Origin: JASHVB01 sp035508435
GTDB lineage: Bacteria; Pseudomonadota; Alphaproteobacteria; Acetobacterales; Acetobacteraceae
Direction of reading: 5' to 3'
DNA: 64,000 nt
Assembly: GCA_035508435.1 (NCBI GenBank)
Contig: DATJNA010000128.1
Span: 5,332-69,331 of the forward strand
Positions 1 through 8,837 of the stretch are shown here, piece after piece. The notes under the pieces were generated by a model, which worked only from the letters and a program-made list of their open reading frames with translations, was not told the DNA's origin and did not search any database. The position numbers were made by a program, and so were the translations under genes. Numbering within the stretch: position 1 is the stretch's first letter; the number at the start of each line of letters is the position of its first letter.

Positions 1-403
1 CGCCGACACGGAACGGCGGCGGCGTGCCGACCACGGTCAGCGTGATCACCCGCTCCGGCCGGCGCGCCGCAAAGGCACGCGCGATGGTGCCGCCGATCTT
101 GGCACCGACCAGATGAAAACGCGCGATCCCAAGATGATCCATCAGCCCACAGAAATCGCCGACCAAACCATCCAGGCTCCAGGGATAGTCGCGCGGCATC
201 GGCGTCGATTGGCCGAAGCCGCGCATATCGGGCCGCACCACGCGGAACTGCCGCGCCAGTTTCGGCACCCACGCGTACCAGGCGCGTCCGCTCTCGGCGT
301 TGCCGTGCAGCAGCAGGATCGTTTCCGGCTGGCGCCAGGGATCGGTGAAATCGTCGATCTCGTAATGCATGTCGAAATCGGCGGAAGGTCGATAGCTCGG
401 CAT
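1..403 (-). CDS. alpha/beta hydrolase fold protein (C-terminus cut by window edge)
   Basis: The first 134 residues of an alpha/beta hydrolase are visible; the rest lies left of the window. The start ATG is at 401-403. The oxyanion-type motif LLHGN is at residues 31-35, followed by a typical RPDMRGFGQS turn. The nucleophile elbow, normally G-x-S-x-G, reads LVGAKIGG, so the nucleophile position (about residue 102) is Lys and not Ser, Asp or Cys. The fold assignment is firm from motif order. With the nucleophile replaced, ordinary esterase chemistry is doubtful and the substrate cannot be named. It is transcribed away from the nitroreductase at 702; about 300 bp between them would hold both promoters. 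Confidence 0.85.
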   Translation of the reverse strand, partial: MPSYRPSADFDMHYEIDDFTDPWRQPETILLLHGNAESGRAWYAWVPKLARQFRVVRPDMRGFGQSTPMPRDYPWSLDGLVGDFCGLMDHLGIARFHLVGAKIGGTIARAFAARRPERVITLTVVGTPPPFRVG

Positions 404-701
404 GGCCCGCTCCTGCCCTGATGTCTTACGGTTGTTGTCGGCGCGCAGCCTTGCGCGCGCCGCAGCTTCCGGCAAGGCCGACGCCGGCGGCAACACGAAA
501 CAGTAGGTGGCTGCCCCGTTCAGCCCACCCCACGGCCGAGCTTCGCCAGGTCGACGGCGTCTTGCGGGCGATCGTCACCCCGGAACATCACGATCGACGA
601 TATAGCCATTCCAATCTGCTCCGCTGCCGCCGATGTCCCAGCCTTGCGCGGCGATGTCATTCCGGCAAGGTTGAAGGGACGCGGCAGGCAGGAGAACGGT
701 C

Positions 702-1526
702 ATGGCGGAAGCGGCGGAACTGATGCGATCTCGATTCGGCATCGATGTCGCGGGAGCCGAGGTCCCCGACGCTGTTGCCCCGCTGCTGGACCGCCGCGTG
801 GTGCGCCGCTACCGCGACGAGCCTGTCTCGGATTCCTTGCTTGATGCGCTGCTGGCTGCAGCGCAGTCCGCGCCGGCAAAATCCGATCTGCAGCAATACA
901 GCGTCGTGGTGATGCGCGATGCCGCGCACATCAAGCAGATCGCCGACTGGATCGGCACCATGGACTGGATCGCCACCGCCCCGGTGTTCCTGGTATGGTG
1001 CGGTGACATGCGGCGCGGCCAGCGCCTGTGCGACATGCATGGAATGCCGCACGCCAACAACAACCTCGACACATTCCTCAACACCGTAGTCGATTGCACG
1101 CTGGCCATGGGCCAGTTCATGGTGGCAGCCGACGCACTTGGCCTCGGCACTTGCCCCATCTCCTATGTGCGCAGCCACATTGAGAAGGTGTGCCCGCTGC
1201 TCGGCTTGCCTCCCGGCGTCTATCCGGTGGCGGGGCTGACGGTGGGCTGGCCGGTGTTCCGCCGCCCCGTCTCCATGCGGCTGCCGCCATCGGTGGTGGT
1301 GCATCGCGAGCGTTATGACGACGCGGCGATGCCAGACGACGTGCGCGCGTACGACGAACGCCGCCGCATCCGCGAGCCGATCGCCGCCGCCAGCCTCAAG
1401 AATAACGACGTCTATCCGTCGCGCGATGGCGTGGGCTGGAGCGAGAATGTCGCGCGCCAGCTTTCGGTGCCGGAACGCTTCGGCTTCGCCGCCTATCTGA
1501 AGACCCGGGGATTCGAACTTGCCTGA
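702..1526 (+). CDS. nitroreductase family protein
   Basis: 274-residue FMN-dependent nitroreductase-fold protein. The N-terminal RRVVRRYRDEPV segment at about residues 30-41, followed by AAAQSAPAKSDLQQYSVVV, is the classic family start: an R-x-[YF] FMN-phosphate-binding stretch and a catalytic-face loop. The GLGTCPISYVR segment near residue 150 matches the second conserved block (family form G-L-G-x-C-x-I). Such enzymes reduce nitro groups, quinones or flavins with NAD(P)H; the true substrate cannot be read from sequence. The ATG is preceded by AGGAG at a good distance. The stop overlaps the next gene by 8 bp, so it is probably translationally coupled to the Nudix hydrolase. Confidence 0.9.
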   Translation: MAEAAELMRSRFGIDVAGAEVPDAVAPLLDRRVVRRYRDEPVSDSLLDALLAAAQSAPAKSDLQQYSVVVMRDAAHIKQIADWIGTMDWIATAPVFLVWCGDMRRGQRLCDMHGMPHANNNLDTFLNTVVDCTLAMGQFMVAADALGLGTCPISYVRSHIEKVCPLLGLPPGVYPVAGLTVGWPVFRRPVSMRLPPSVVVHRERYDDAAMPDDVRAYDERRRIREPIAAASLKNNDVYPSRDGVGWSENVARQLSVPERFGFAAYLKTRGFELA

Positions 1527-2172
1527 AGATCACGCGCACCACACGGAACTGCTGGACCAATCGGAAGCGCCGCGGCCAGGCGTGGTGCAGCCGCGCCACG
1601 CCGCGAGCCTGGTGGTGCTACGGCAAGACGGGGGCGCATCGAGCGTGCTGATGGGCATGCGCGGCGCCAAACATCGTTTCATGCCGAACCGCCTGGTGTT
1701 CCCGGGCGGCGCCGTGGACCGCGCGGACCTGGACGCAGCCTGCGCCACGCCGCTCGCACCGCACACCGAGCGGTTGTTGCGCAAGGCCGCCAACGAGCGC
1801 CTGGCCCGCGGCCTCGCCGCGGCAGCAGCGCGCGAATTGGAAGAAGAGACAGGGCTGACACTGGGCACGCCGCCGCGTCTGAATGGGCTGGAGTATCTGT
1901 GCCGCGCGGTGACGCCAGCGAACAGTCCCATCCGTTTCAATGCGCGCTTCCTGTTGGTGTCTGAGGCCGAAGTCGCAGGCACATTGGGCGGCGACGGCGA
2001 GTTGGAGAACCTTCGCTTCTACGGCTTGCAGGAGGCGCTTGGGATCGATCTGGCCGGCCCCACCCGGATGGTACTTGAATGTGTGCGTGTCTGGCTGAGC
2101 CTGTCGCAACACGAGCGACGCGCCGTCATCCACACACCGCTGTTGCGCGACCGTGGGCCTCGGATGGAATAG
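1519..2172 (+). CDS. NUDIX hydrolase
   Basis: 217-residue Nudix-fold protein, likely hydrolysing a nucleoside-diphosphate-linked compound. The catalytic helix RELEEETGL (residues 105-113) is the REUXEEXGU part of the Nudix box. The preceding FPGG (61-64) is separated from it by a longer insertion than the canonical 23-residue box allows, as in CoA/NUDT7/8-like and related bacterial members. It begins at TTG (1519) inside the end of the nitroreductase gene, with an 8-bp overlap; no later start keeps the N-terminal strand MGMRGAKHRFMPNRLVFPGG intact with a better ribosome site. It converges on the glycosyltransferase at 2218 with only 45 bp between stops. Confidence 0.88.
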   Translation: MPEDHAHHTELLDQSEAPRPGVVQPRHAASLVVLRQDGGASSVLMGMRGAKHRFMPNRLVFPGGAVDRADLDAACATPLAPHTERLLRKAANERLARGLAAAAARELEEETGLTLGTPPRLNGLEYLCRAVTPANSPIRFNARFLLVSEAEVAGTLGGDGELENLRFYGLQEALGIDLAGPTRMVLECVRVWLSLSQHERRAVIHTPLLRDRGPRME

Positions 2173-2217
2173 CCTACGCTGCCCGCGCATTGATCAGCGC
2201 ATCAAAACGCTTCCGCC

Positions 2218-3264
2218 TCACGCCCCTCGCAATGGCACCAGGTGCGATAGGAAGATCTCCGCGCAGGCGCGCCACGAAAATCGCTCCGCATGCGTCCGGC
2301 ATGCGGCGCGATCCGCCTCGAGCGCCTCCAGCGCCGCCGCGCGTAGATCCTCGCTTGTCGCACCAACCTTGCCGACCGCGTCGGCCAGCACGTCCCTGGG
2401 TCCGGTGACGGGATAGGCCGCCACTGGCGTACCGCAGGCGAGCGACTCCAGCAGCACCAGCCCGAACGTATCGGTCAGCGACGGGAACACGAACACGTCC
2501 GCCCCGGCATAGGAGCGCGCCAATGTCTCACCATACCGCGGGCCGGTGAACAACACCTTCGGATAGTCGCGCCGCAGACTGCTAAGCTGCGGCCCGCCGC
2601 CTACCACCACTTTCGAACCCGGCAGGTCCAGGTCCAGGAACGCCGTGATGTTCTTCTCTACCGCGACGCGGCCGACATAGAGAAACACGGGGCGCGGCAC
2701 TTGCCAGTCCTCGCGCGGCTCCGGCTGGAACAAGGAAAGGTCGACGCCGCGGGTCCAGGGGCGAATGTTGCGGAAGCCACGGCTCAGGAGTTCCTCGCGC
2801 AGGCTGGCAGTGGCGACCATGGTACCGGAGCCCGCGCCGTGGAAGCGACGCATCCAGGCGTAGATCGGCGCCACAGGCACGTGCGTGCGTGCGTGGATGT
2901 ATTCGGCGAAGCGCGTGTGGAATGCGGTAGTGAACGCCATGCCGCGCCGCCGCGCCCAGCTTCGCGCCGCCATGCCCAGCGGACCTTCCGTCACGATGTG
3001 CAGCGCGTCCGGACCGAACGCCTCGATCATGCGGATCAGCCGCCGCCGCGGCAGCAGCGATAGTGCGATGTCGGGGTAGGTGGGGCAGGGGATGGTGCGG
3101 AATCGGTCCGGACCGATCACTTCCACCACATGGCCCATGGCGCGCAACTCTGCCACCACCGTGGTCATCGTGCGCACAACGCCGTTCACCTGCGGCGTCC
3201 AGGCGTCGGTGACGATCAGGACACGATGCGAAGGCGCAAGCGGCAGCATGGGCTCCGCGATCAC
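2218..3264 (-). CDS. GT4-family glycosyltransferase (alpha-mannosyl/glucosyltransferase type)
   Basis: 348-residue GT-B enzyme. The N-terminal VLIVTDAWTPQVNGVVRT (about residues 14-31) is the glycine-rich acceptor-side loop of GT4 enzymes. The C-terminal block DTFGLVLLESLACGTPVAAY holds the nucleotide-sugar-binding region, and FLYVGRVAVEKN opens the second Rossmann domain. The start is GTG at 3264. It is followed (17 bp upstream on the map) by an LpxH-like phosphoesterase on the same strand, so the phosphoesterase is transcribed first. Together with the divergent lipid kinase this grouping recurs in proteobacteria and suggests glycosylation of a membrane lipid such as diacylglycerol or phosphatidylinositol. 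The acceptor is inferred, not seen. Confidence 0.88.
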   Translation of the reverse strand: MIAEPMLPLAPSHRVLIVTDAWTPQVNGVVRTMTTVVAELRAMGHVVEVIGPDRFRTIPCPTYPDIALSLLPRRRLIRMIEAFGPDALHIVTEGPLGMAARSWARRRGMAFTTAFHTRFAEYIHARTHVPVAPIYAWMRRFHGAGSGTMVATASLREELLSRGFRNIRPWTRGVDLSLFQPEPREDWQVPRPVFLYVGRVAVEKNITAFLDLDLPGSKVVVGGGPQLSSLRRDYPKVLFTGPRYGETLARSYAGADVFVFPSLTDTFGLVLLESLACGTPVAAYPVTGPRDVLADAVGKVGATSEDLRAAALEALEADRAACRTHAERFSWRACAEIFLSHLVPLRGA

Positions 3265-3280
3265 ATCCCGAGCGAGTGTA

Positions 3281-4096
3281 TCAGGCAGCTTGCACCACCC
3301 GTGCCCGCGGTGCGAAGAACGACAATCTGTTCTTTTCCGCCCAATCGACCAGTTCCAGCCGCCCGTCGTGGTGCTCTACCAGCGCGGTGCAGCTTTCCAC
3401 CCAGTCGCCGTCGTTCAAATATAGCACGCCGCCGACGTCACGCATCTCGGGATGGTGGATATGGCCGCACACCACACCATCAAAACCGCGACGGCGTGCC
3501 TCGTTGGCGAGCGCGCTTTCGAAGCGGTCGATCGCCTTTACCGCTTCTTTCACCTGGCGCTTCAGCCAAGCCGAGAGCGACCAGTACGGATAGCCGAGCC
3601 GGCGCCGCACCGCATTGAACCAGCGATTGACGCTCAGTGCCGCCGTGTAGGCCCAGTCGCCGAGCAACGCCAGGAATTTGGCGTAGCGCACCACCGAGTC
3701 AAATTCGTCGCCATGCATCACCAGCAGGCGCTTGCCGCCGGCGGTGACATGCTCTGCCTCACGCCGCAGCTTGATGCCGGAGATTTCCAGTCCGAGCGGC
3801 AGCCAGGCGCGAAACATCTCGTCGTGGTTGCCGGGAATGTAGGTGACATCGGTGCCGTTGCGTGCATGACGCACGATCTGGCGCAGAACGTCGTCGTGAT
3901 GGTCGTCCCAGTACCAGGACTTGCGCAGCCGCCAGCCGTCGATGATATCGCCGACCAGGAACAGGTGATGACAGGTGGTGCGGCAGAGGAAATCGGCCAG
4001 GAAGTCGCACCGGCATCCGCGCGTACCGAGATGGGTGTCAGAGATAAAGACGCTGCGGTACTCAGGCAGCGCACCGGGTGTGGATAACGCATTCAT
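3281..4096 (-). CDS. LpxH-like UDP-2,3-diacylglucosamine diphosphatase / calcineurin-like phosphoesterase
   Basis: About 271 residues from the ATG at 4096; an upstream TTG at 4153 would add 19 poorly conserved residues. All calcineurin-fold metal motifs are present in order: SDTHLG (about 18-23), GDIIDG (about 50-55), GNHDE, MHGDEFD and GHIHH. This is the COG2908 subgroup with the TRGC-x-C-DFLADFL segment after the first motif, annotated as LpxH-type but longer than E. coli LpxH (240 residues). Because alphaproteobacteria commonly use LpxI for lipid A, this copy may act on another lipid-linked phosphate. It is in an operon with the GT4 gene and diverges from the lipid kinase. Confidence 0.85.
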   Translation of the reverse strand: MNALSTPGALPEYRSVFISDTHLGTRGCRCDFLADFLCRTTCHHLFLVGDIIDGWRLRKSWYWDDHHDDVLRQIVRHARNGTDVTYIPGNHDEMFRAWLPLGLEISGIKLRREAEHVTAGGKRLLVMHGDEFDSVVRYAKFLALLGDWAYTAALSVNRWFNAVRRRLGYPYWSLSAWLKRQVKEAVKAIDRFESALANEARRRGFDGVVCGHIHHPEMRDVGGVLYLNDGDWVESCTALVEHHDGRLELVDWAEKNRLSFFAPRARVVQAA

Positions 4097-4299
4097 GCAG
4101 TTGTGGAGATAGAGCGATTCGCCTGTGGATGGGATGAAAATTCCATGACGCAATCGAATTCTAGCTCAAAATATGAAAGTAATATCTTAGACACGTAACT
4201 GTCATTCAATTGACATGCAAACCTGTCATTGGGGCGGCTTCGCGTCAGCAGGATTACGTCGATTCGTTCGCGTCGTGCCACTGCGCCAGCCTGCGGGCC

Positions 4300-5184
4300 A
4301 TGGTGCCTCGCATGGTGATCGTGTTCAACCCCGTCGCCGGCCGTCGTCGCGCGGCACTGTTGTGGCGCGTGCTGGACGTGCTCGTGCATAACGGCGTGCG
4401 GCTGGATGTTGCGGAAACGCGATGCTCCGGCGATGCCGCCTGCCTCGCGCGCGAAGCCGCGTCGCGCGGGGAAAAACTTGTGGTAGCGGCGGGCGGCGAC
4501 GGCACGATCGCGGAGGTCGCCAACGGATTGCTTGGCACGGGCGTACGGCTGGGCGTGATCCCGCTGGGTACCGCCAACGTGCTGGCGCACGAGCTGGCAC
4601 TGCCGTTCGCGCCGCGGGCCGTGGCGGCGGCGCTGGCGTTTGGCCGGACCCGCCGCCTGTGGCCCGGCCTGGCACGTGGCGCCAACGGCGCGCGTTTGTT
4701 CGTGCAGATGCTGGGCGTGGGGTTCGATGCGCAGGTGGTGCACCATCTGCCGCTGCCGCTGAAGCGCGCGTTCGGCCGCGGCGCCTACGTAATACAGACG
4801 CTGCGCGACACGGTGTCCTATCGTTACGCACCGATCACCGTGCGCGTGGACGATCAGGAGACGCAGGCTGCGAGCGTGATAGTGAGCAAGGGCCGCTACT
4901 ATGCCGGCCGCTATCTGCTTGCCCCCGATGCGGTGCCGGCGGAGCCTGGCTTCTCCGTCTCCCTGTTCCGGCGCAACGGGGCAGCGGCGGCACTGATGTA
5001 TGGCGCTGCCCTGCCATTCGACCTGCTGGCGCGCGCCCCCGGCGTGCAGCACGTGCGCGCACGCCGGGTGGATTTGTTGGGGAACTGGGCGACGCCGGCA
5101 CAGGCCGATGGCGATCCAGCCGGCCATGCCCCGCTGTCGGTTGTTGATGCACCGGCGCCGATCGAGGTGGTGGTTGGGGGGTAG
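4300..5184 (+). CDS. diacylglycerol kinase-family lipid kinase
   Basis: 294 residues from the ATG at 4300, chosen because VIVFNPVAGRRR, the conserved N-terminal strand of the DAGK catalytic domain, follows at once; an ORF start at 4210 adds unconserved sequence. The nucleotide-binding GGDGT motif is in VVAAGGDGTIAEVANGL, and IPLGTANVLA is the second family block. Members phosphorylate diacylglycerol, ceramide or other lipids (DgkB/YegS type). It is divergent from the LpxH-like/GT4 pair with about 200 bp between starts, so the three genes probably serve one membrane-lipid task. The substrate is unproven. Confidence 0.88.
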   Translation: MVPRMVIVFNPVAGRRRAALLWRVLDVLVHNGVRLDVAETRCSGDAACLAREAASRGEKLVVAAGGDGTIAEVANGLLGTGVRLGVIPLGTANVLAHELALPFAPRAVAAALAFGRTRRLWPGLARGANGARLFVQMLGVGFDAQVVHHLPLPLKRAFGRGAYVIQTLRDTVSYRYAPITVRVDDQETQAASVIVSKGRYYAGRYLLAPDAVPAEPGFSVSLFRRNGAAAALMYGAALPFDLLARAPGVQHVRARRVDLLGNWATPAQADGDPAGHAPLSVVDAPAPIEVVVGG

Positions 5185-5238
5185 ACTGGGTCCGGTGGCG
5201 TGGTCGTCGGATGCGAAATTGCGCCTCGCCAGGCGGGC

Positions 5239-5607
5239 TCAGAGCAACCCGATGGCCGGCCCGCCTTCATGGGCTGCGCGTTCGGGGCAACCAACAGCAT
5301 CCATCGGGAACGGCACCAGCCCGTTCGCAATCCGTCGATGAAATGCCGGATCGACAGTCGCGGGGTCGAGAATATCGACCCGGTAAGGCAGATCCGATTC
5401 CGACAGCGCCTCGGCGGTCTGACCTAGCAAGCGCAGCCCGAGCGGCCGGTCCCACGCCAGTGCCAGGTCAAGATCCGAATAACGGCGTGCTCCGCCATGT
5501 GCGCGGGAGCCGAACACAAACGCCCGTGCGCCGCGCGGCAGGTCGCCGCGCAACACCTCGCGCACGATCTCCACTTGCTCTGCGTCAATGTCGAGGACGG
5601 CCGTCAT
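5239..5607 (-). CDS. MNT-type minimal nucleotidyltransferase (HI0073/MntA-like)
   Basis: 122-residue nucleotidyltransferase domain protein. The signature VFGSRAHGGARRYSDLDLAL gives G33-S34 and the metal-binding D45-x-D47 pair of the pol-beta-like fold. The ATG at 5607 overlaps the stop of the HI0074-like gene upstream (ATGA-type coupling). This architecture is the HI0073/HI0074 or HEPN-MNT pair; characterised MntA proteins are antitoxins that AMPylate their HEPN toxin. The catalytic residues look intact although the partner gene is broken (see 5604-6065), so this may be an antitoxin left without a functional toxin. The C-terminus reaches about 120 residues, normal for the family. Confidence 0.88.
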   Translation of the reverse strand: MTAVLDIDAEQVEIVREVLRGDLPRGARAFVFGSRAHGGARRYSDLDLALAWDRPLGLRLLGQTAEALSESDLPYRVDILDPATVDPAFHRRIANGLVPFPMDAVGCPERAAHEGGPAIGLL

Positions 5608-6065
5608 GCCAGCCGCCCCTGCAACGCACCACGGAGATGAATAGCATCGGCCAGAAAGGCAGGAATGCCCCGCACGATCTCCTCCGCCAATGCTGCAGAA
5701 TAGGTGTGGCTGGTTCTCGCACTTATGTCGCGATAGTGCCGCCAAGCAGGCCAATCGCTCAGCAACAACCCCTGCACCCAGCCAGCGCGTATCAGGTCCT
5801 GAAACGGCATCTGGTCGAATGTTGCAGGCGACGAAGAAACCTGCCGCAGATAACGGCGCAGGATGCGATGGGCGAGTTCATACCTGAACTAGAGCCGCTG
5901 GATCAGTCCGTCGCGAAGTTGGTCATCCGCCGGTTCGTGCTGGTGGCGCTTGAGCCCCTCCTCCCGTCGTGCGACCGCGTTCACCAGCGCGCTGATATCG
6001 AGCGATACATCGGAAGCGCCGGCGCCCGCCCTGCTTGCCCGTCCTGAACCGTCGTGCTCGGTCAG
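5604..6065 (-). pseudogene. HI0074/HEPN-like nucleotidyltransferase-associated protein, broken by an in-frame TAG
   Basis: Reading the minus strand in one frame from 6065 gives a protein that fits the HI0074 family over its whole length. At 5889-5891 the conserved IQRFEFTYEL block instead reads IQRL, TAG, FRYEL, so a Glu codon has become a stop. Downstream the frame stays open to the stop at 5604, carrying RTSHTY, the HEPN-like helix with its catalytic-type His. The expected start position is CTG (6063-6065), about 7 bp after a GGAG ribosome site, so the start codon may be mutated too. The 3' part alone (5604-5810) could still be read from an internal ATG but lacks half of the helical bundle. 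Confidence 0.8.
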
Positions 6066-6102
6066 ATGCGTTCTCCATATGCGTTGACAGGGAGCGGCCG
6101 AG

Positions 6103-7233
6103 CTACTCTGCCGCCACCTTTTCCGGCTCCGCTGCGGTCGCCGCCTTCAGCTCCGCTGCCTTCGCCTCAACCAACTCGACGATATGCTCCACCATGTCGC
6201 CGGCCGCGATCGTGTGGTCGGTTTTGCCGGCGCGATACACCATATGGCGTCCGGCCCCGCCGCCGGTCACGCCCAGGTCGGTCATCAGCGCCTCGCCCGG
6301 GCCGTTCACCACGCAGCCGATAATCGACAGCGTCAGCGGCGTTTCGATATGCGCCAGCCGCTCCTCCAGCGTGCGCACCGTTTCGATCACATTGAAGCCC
6401 TGGCGCGCGCAGGACGGGCAGGAGATCACCTTCACCCCGCGATGGCGGATGCCCAGCGCCTTCAGCAGGTCCCAGCCGACGCGCACCTCTTCCTCAGGTT
6501 CATCGGACAAGGAAACGCGCAGCGTATCGCCGATGCCGGCCCACAGCAGCGAGCCCAGCCCGATCGAGGACTTCACCGTGCCCATCCGCCGGCCACCGGC
6601 CTCGGTGATGCCGATATGCAGCGGATGGTCGCAGACTTCCGCCAGTTGCTGATACGCGGCCACGGCCAGGAACACGTCCGACGCCTTCACGCTGATCTTG
6701 AAGTCGTGGAAATCATGCTGTTGTAGAATATTCGCGTGGTACAGCGCGCTTTCTACCAGCGCCTCCGGGTTCGGCTCCCCGTACTTCTCGAGCAGGTGCT
6801 TCTCCAGCGAACCGGCATTCACGCCAATGCGCATGGAACATCCGTGGTCGCGAGCGGCCTTAATGACCTCCTTCACCCGCTCGTCGCTGCCGATATTGCC
6901 GGGATTGATGCGCAGGCACGCGGCGCCGCTATCGGCCGCCTCGATGGCGCGCCTGTAGTGGAAATGGATGTCCGCGACGATCGGCACGTTCACCTCGTTC
7001 ACGATGTCCTTTAGCGCCAGCGCACTCGGCTGGTCAGGACAGGACACCCGGACGATGTCCACGCCGGCCAGTTCGGCGCGGCGGATTTGTGCCACGGTGC
7101 CAGTGACGTCGGTGGTCAGCGTATTGGTCATGGTCTGCACGGTAATCGGCGCGCCGTCGCCTACCGGCACCTTGCCGACATAGACGCGGCGGGACTTGCG
7201 CCGGGTGATCTGCTGGTAGGGGCGATAGCTCAT
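6103..7233 (-). CDS. ispG: 4-hydroxy-3-methylbut-2-en-1-yl diphosphate synthase
   Basis: 376-residue IspG/GcpE, which catalyses the penultimate step of the MEP isoprenoid pathway: reductive ring opening of methylerythritol cyclodiphosphate to HMBPP by a 4Fe-4S cluster. The cluster ligands are visible as CPSC (Cys272, Cys275) and IGC (Cys307), with the fourth ligand Glu314 in NGPGE; the spacing equals that of E. coli Cys270/273/305 and Glu312. The TIM-barrel half starts with VGDGAPITVQTMTNT. The length is the short bacterial form. It lies 85 bp downstream of rodZ on the same strand, a common alphaproteobacterial arrangement, so the two are probably cotranscribed. Confidence 0.97.
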   Translation of the reverse strand: MSYRPYQQITRRKSRRVYVGKVPVGDGAPITVQTMTNTLTTDVTGTVAQIRRAELAGVDIVRVSCPDQPSALALKDIVNEVNVPIVADIHFHYRRAIEAADSGAACLRINPGNIGSDERVKEVIKAARDHGCSMRIGVNAGSLEKHLLEKYGEPNPEALVESALYHANILQQHDFHDFKISVKASDVFLAVAAYQQLAEVCDHPLHIGITEAGGRRMGTVKSSIGLGSLLWAGIGDTLRVSLSDEPEEEVRVGWDLLKALGIRHRGVKVISCPSCARQGFNVIETVRTLEERLAHIETPLTLSIIGCVVNGPGEALMTDLGVTGGGAGRHMVYRAGKTDHTIAAGDMVEHIVELVEAKAAELKAATAAEPEKVAAE

Positions 7234-7318
7234 CGGATTCCTCTCCGTTGCAGTCGGCCGCGCCCGCCGGGCTGGCCGGGCAGGCGCCTCTTAGGATGGA
7301 GTGTCTCCTCCCGCGCCG

Positions 7319-8548
7319 CTACTGGTCTGCGGGATGCGATCCGCCGGGCGAGGCGGCGCTGCGGCCCATCGCAGCGCCTCCCGGCACCGTCAGGGAGGTC
7401 AGTTGCGCGAAGCGCCCGTTCTTGATAAGTTCCGGGTCCAGTGGCAGGTCGCGCCGCACGGCCCCCGCGCCGCCAGGAACCTGCACCGTGACCCCATCCA
7501 CCACAAGCTCGGTGCCGCCCGCATTGCCGGTGGTGAGCACCAGATTGGCGTGCGACGGCACCGTCCAGGTATCTCCGCTGTGCAAGATGCGGTTGAGCAA
7601 CACACTGCCGCCATTGCGATCGCGCACCTGCACCCAGGCGTCAGCCGTGGCCTTGAGCAAGATCGTCGCCTGATCAGGTGCCGAGCTCGCGGGCACCGCC
7701 GCCGGATTGGGCGCCACCGGTGCGGGCATTGCGACCGGCGGCACGGAGGCTGCCGCCGCGGAAGTCGGAGAAATCGCCGGCACGGGCGGGGGAGGCTGCC
7801 GCGCCGATCCATCTGTCATGTCGGTGCTGGTAGCGACCGTCATGCCCGACGCTGGCGCGGCGCTGCCTGGAACGGCACGAGCCGAAGCGGACCCGGCACT
7901 CCCCACGGCGAGCGGCTCCGGCGCGGCGGCGTCTGTCCGGCCAGCGAAGACAGGTGCTGGCGTCACCCCCGGCCGCGTGGCGGAAGCTCGCTGGGTGCCA
8001 GCCGCCGCGACGGCGGCGGACTGCCTGCTGGGTGTCGCTACCGAGATCCCCGTCGCGCGGGATGGCAAGGGGGGTACCACCTGGTCCGCGAGGCTGGCGA
8101 GACGCTGCGGCACCGGCGCCACAGTCTCCGCCGGCAATTTGCCGTCGCCCGACAGGCGGTACCAGCCGGCATAGGCGCCCACTGCCAGCACCACGCCCAG
8201 CAGGATCACCGCGCCGGCAGGCAGTCCCCGCTGCGGCATCGGTGCGGGAAACACCAGCTCCGTGCGCCTGTTGACTTCGCTCGCTTCGGCCTTGAACCGA
8301 CGGACGATCTCATTGGGATCAAGGCCGAGTGCCTTGGCATAGGTGCGCAGGAAGCCGACTGCATAGGCATTGCCAGGCAGCAGATCGATGCGGCCCTCTT
8401 CAAGCGCCTCGAGATATGGCTGACGGATGCGCAATGCCGCCGCGACGTCCTCGATCGGCCAGTCCAGACGCTCGCGCGCGGCGCGCAAATCGGCGCCGGC
8501 TCGTGGAGCCGCGGGCGGATTATCCACTTCCGTCAGGTCCGATGACAT
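7319..8548 (-). CDS. rodZ: RodZ-like cell-shape protein (HTH, one TM helix, DUF4115)
   Basis: 409 residues from the ATG at 8548; an ORF start at 8593 adds 15 unconserved residues. Cytoplasmic N-terminus: a cro/CI-like HTH_25 domain (LRAARERLDWPIEDVAAALR to about residue 80). One transmembrane helix: about 112-135 (GAVILLGVVLAVGAYAGWY). Linker: about 150 residues rich in Ala, Pro and Thr, expected in the periplasm. C-terminus: a DUF4115 domain (ATADAWVQVRDRNGGSVL to VVDGVTVQVPG). RodZ links MreB filaments to the elongation machinery. The linker is compositionally biased and probably poorly conserved. It is upstream of ispG on the same strand. Confidence 0.9.
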   Translation of the reverse strand: MSSDLTEVDNPPAAPRAGADLRAARERLDWPIEDVAAALRIRQPYLEALEEGRIDLLPGNAYAVGFLRTYAKALGLDPNEIVRRFKAEASEVNRRTELVFPAPMPQRGLPAGAVILLGVVLAVGAYAGWYRLSGDGKLPAETVAPVPQRLASLADQVVPPLPSRATGISVATPSRQSAAVAAAGTQRASATRPGVTPAPVFAGRTDAAAPEPLAVGSAGSASARAVPGSAAPASGMTVATSTDMTDGSARQPPPPVPAISPTSAAAASVPPVAMPAPVAPNPAAVPASSAPDQATILLKATADAWVQVRDRNGGSVLLNRILHSGDTWTVPSHANLVLTTGNAGGTELVVDGVTVQVPGGAGAVRRDLPLDPELIKNGRFAQLTSLTVPGGAAMGRSAASPGGSHPADQ

Positions 8549-8837
8549 CGTGCTACGGCTTGCTACCAGCTTCGACCTGCGATCCTGCTGCACGGTCGCC
8601 CCGTTTCATTTCGTCCAGAACCAACCAACGGAAGCAGACCGGCCAGCGGGTTACCCCCTGCCCGGGCCGACGCCGCTTCTAACCCAGGGCCGGCATGGCT
8701 GCCAACCGGCGCCTACACTGACTCGGTTCACACCGATAGTCGAATCGTGATTGCGGCGGCATTTGAAACGAAATCCAGAATTCACAGAGCGACGGCCGAA
8801 CAGCGCCGCCGCCCTGGGCAACCGACCGAAACGGCGC

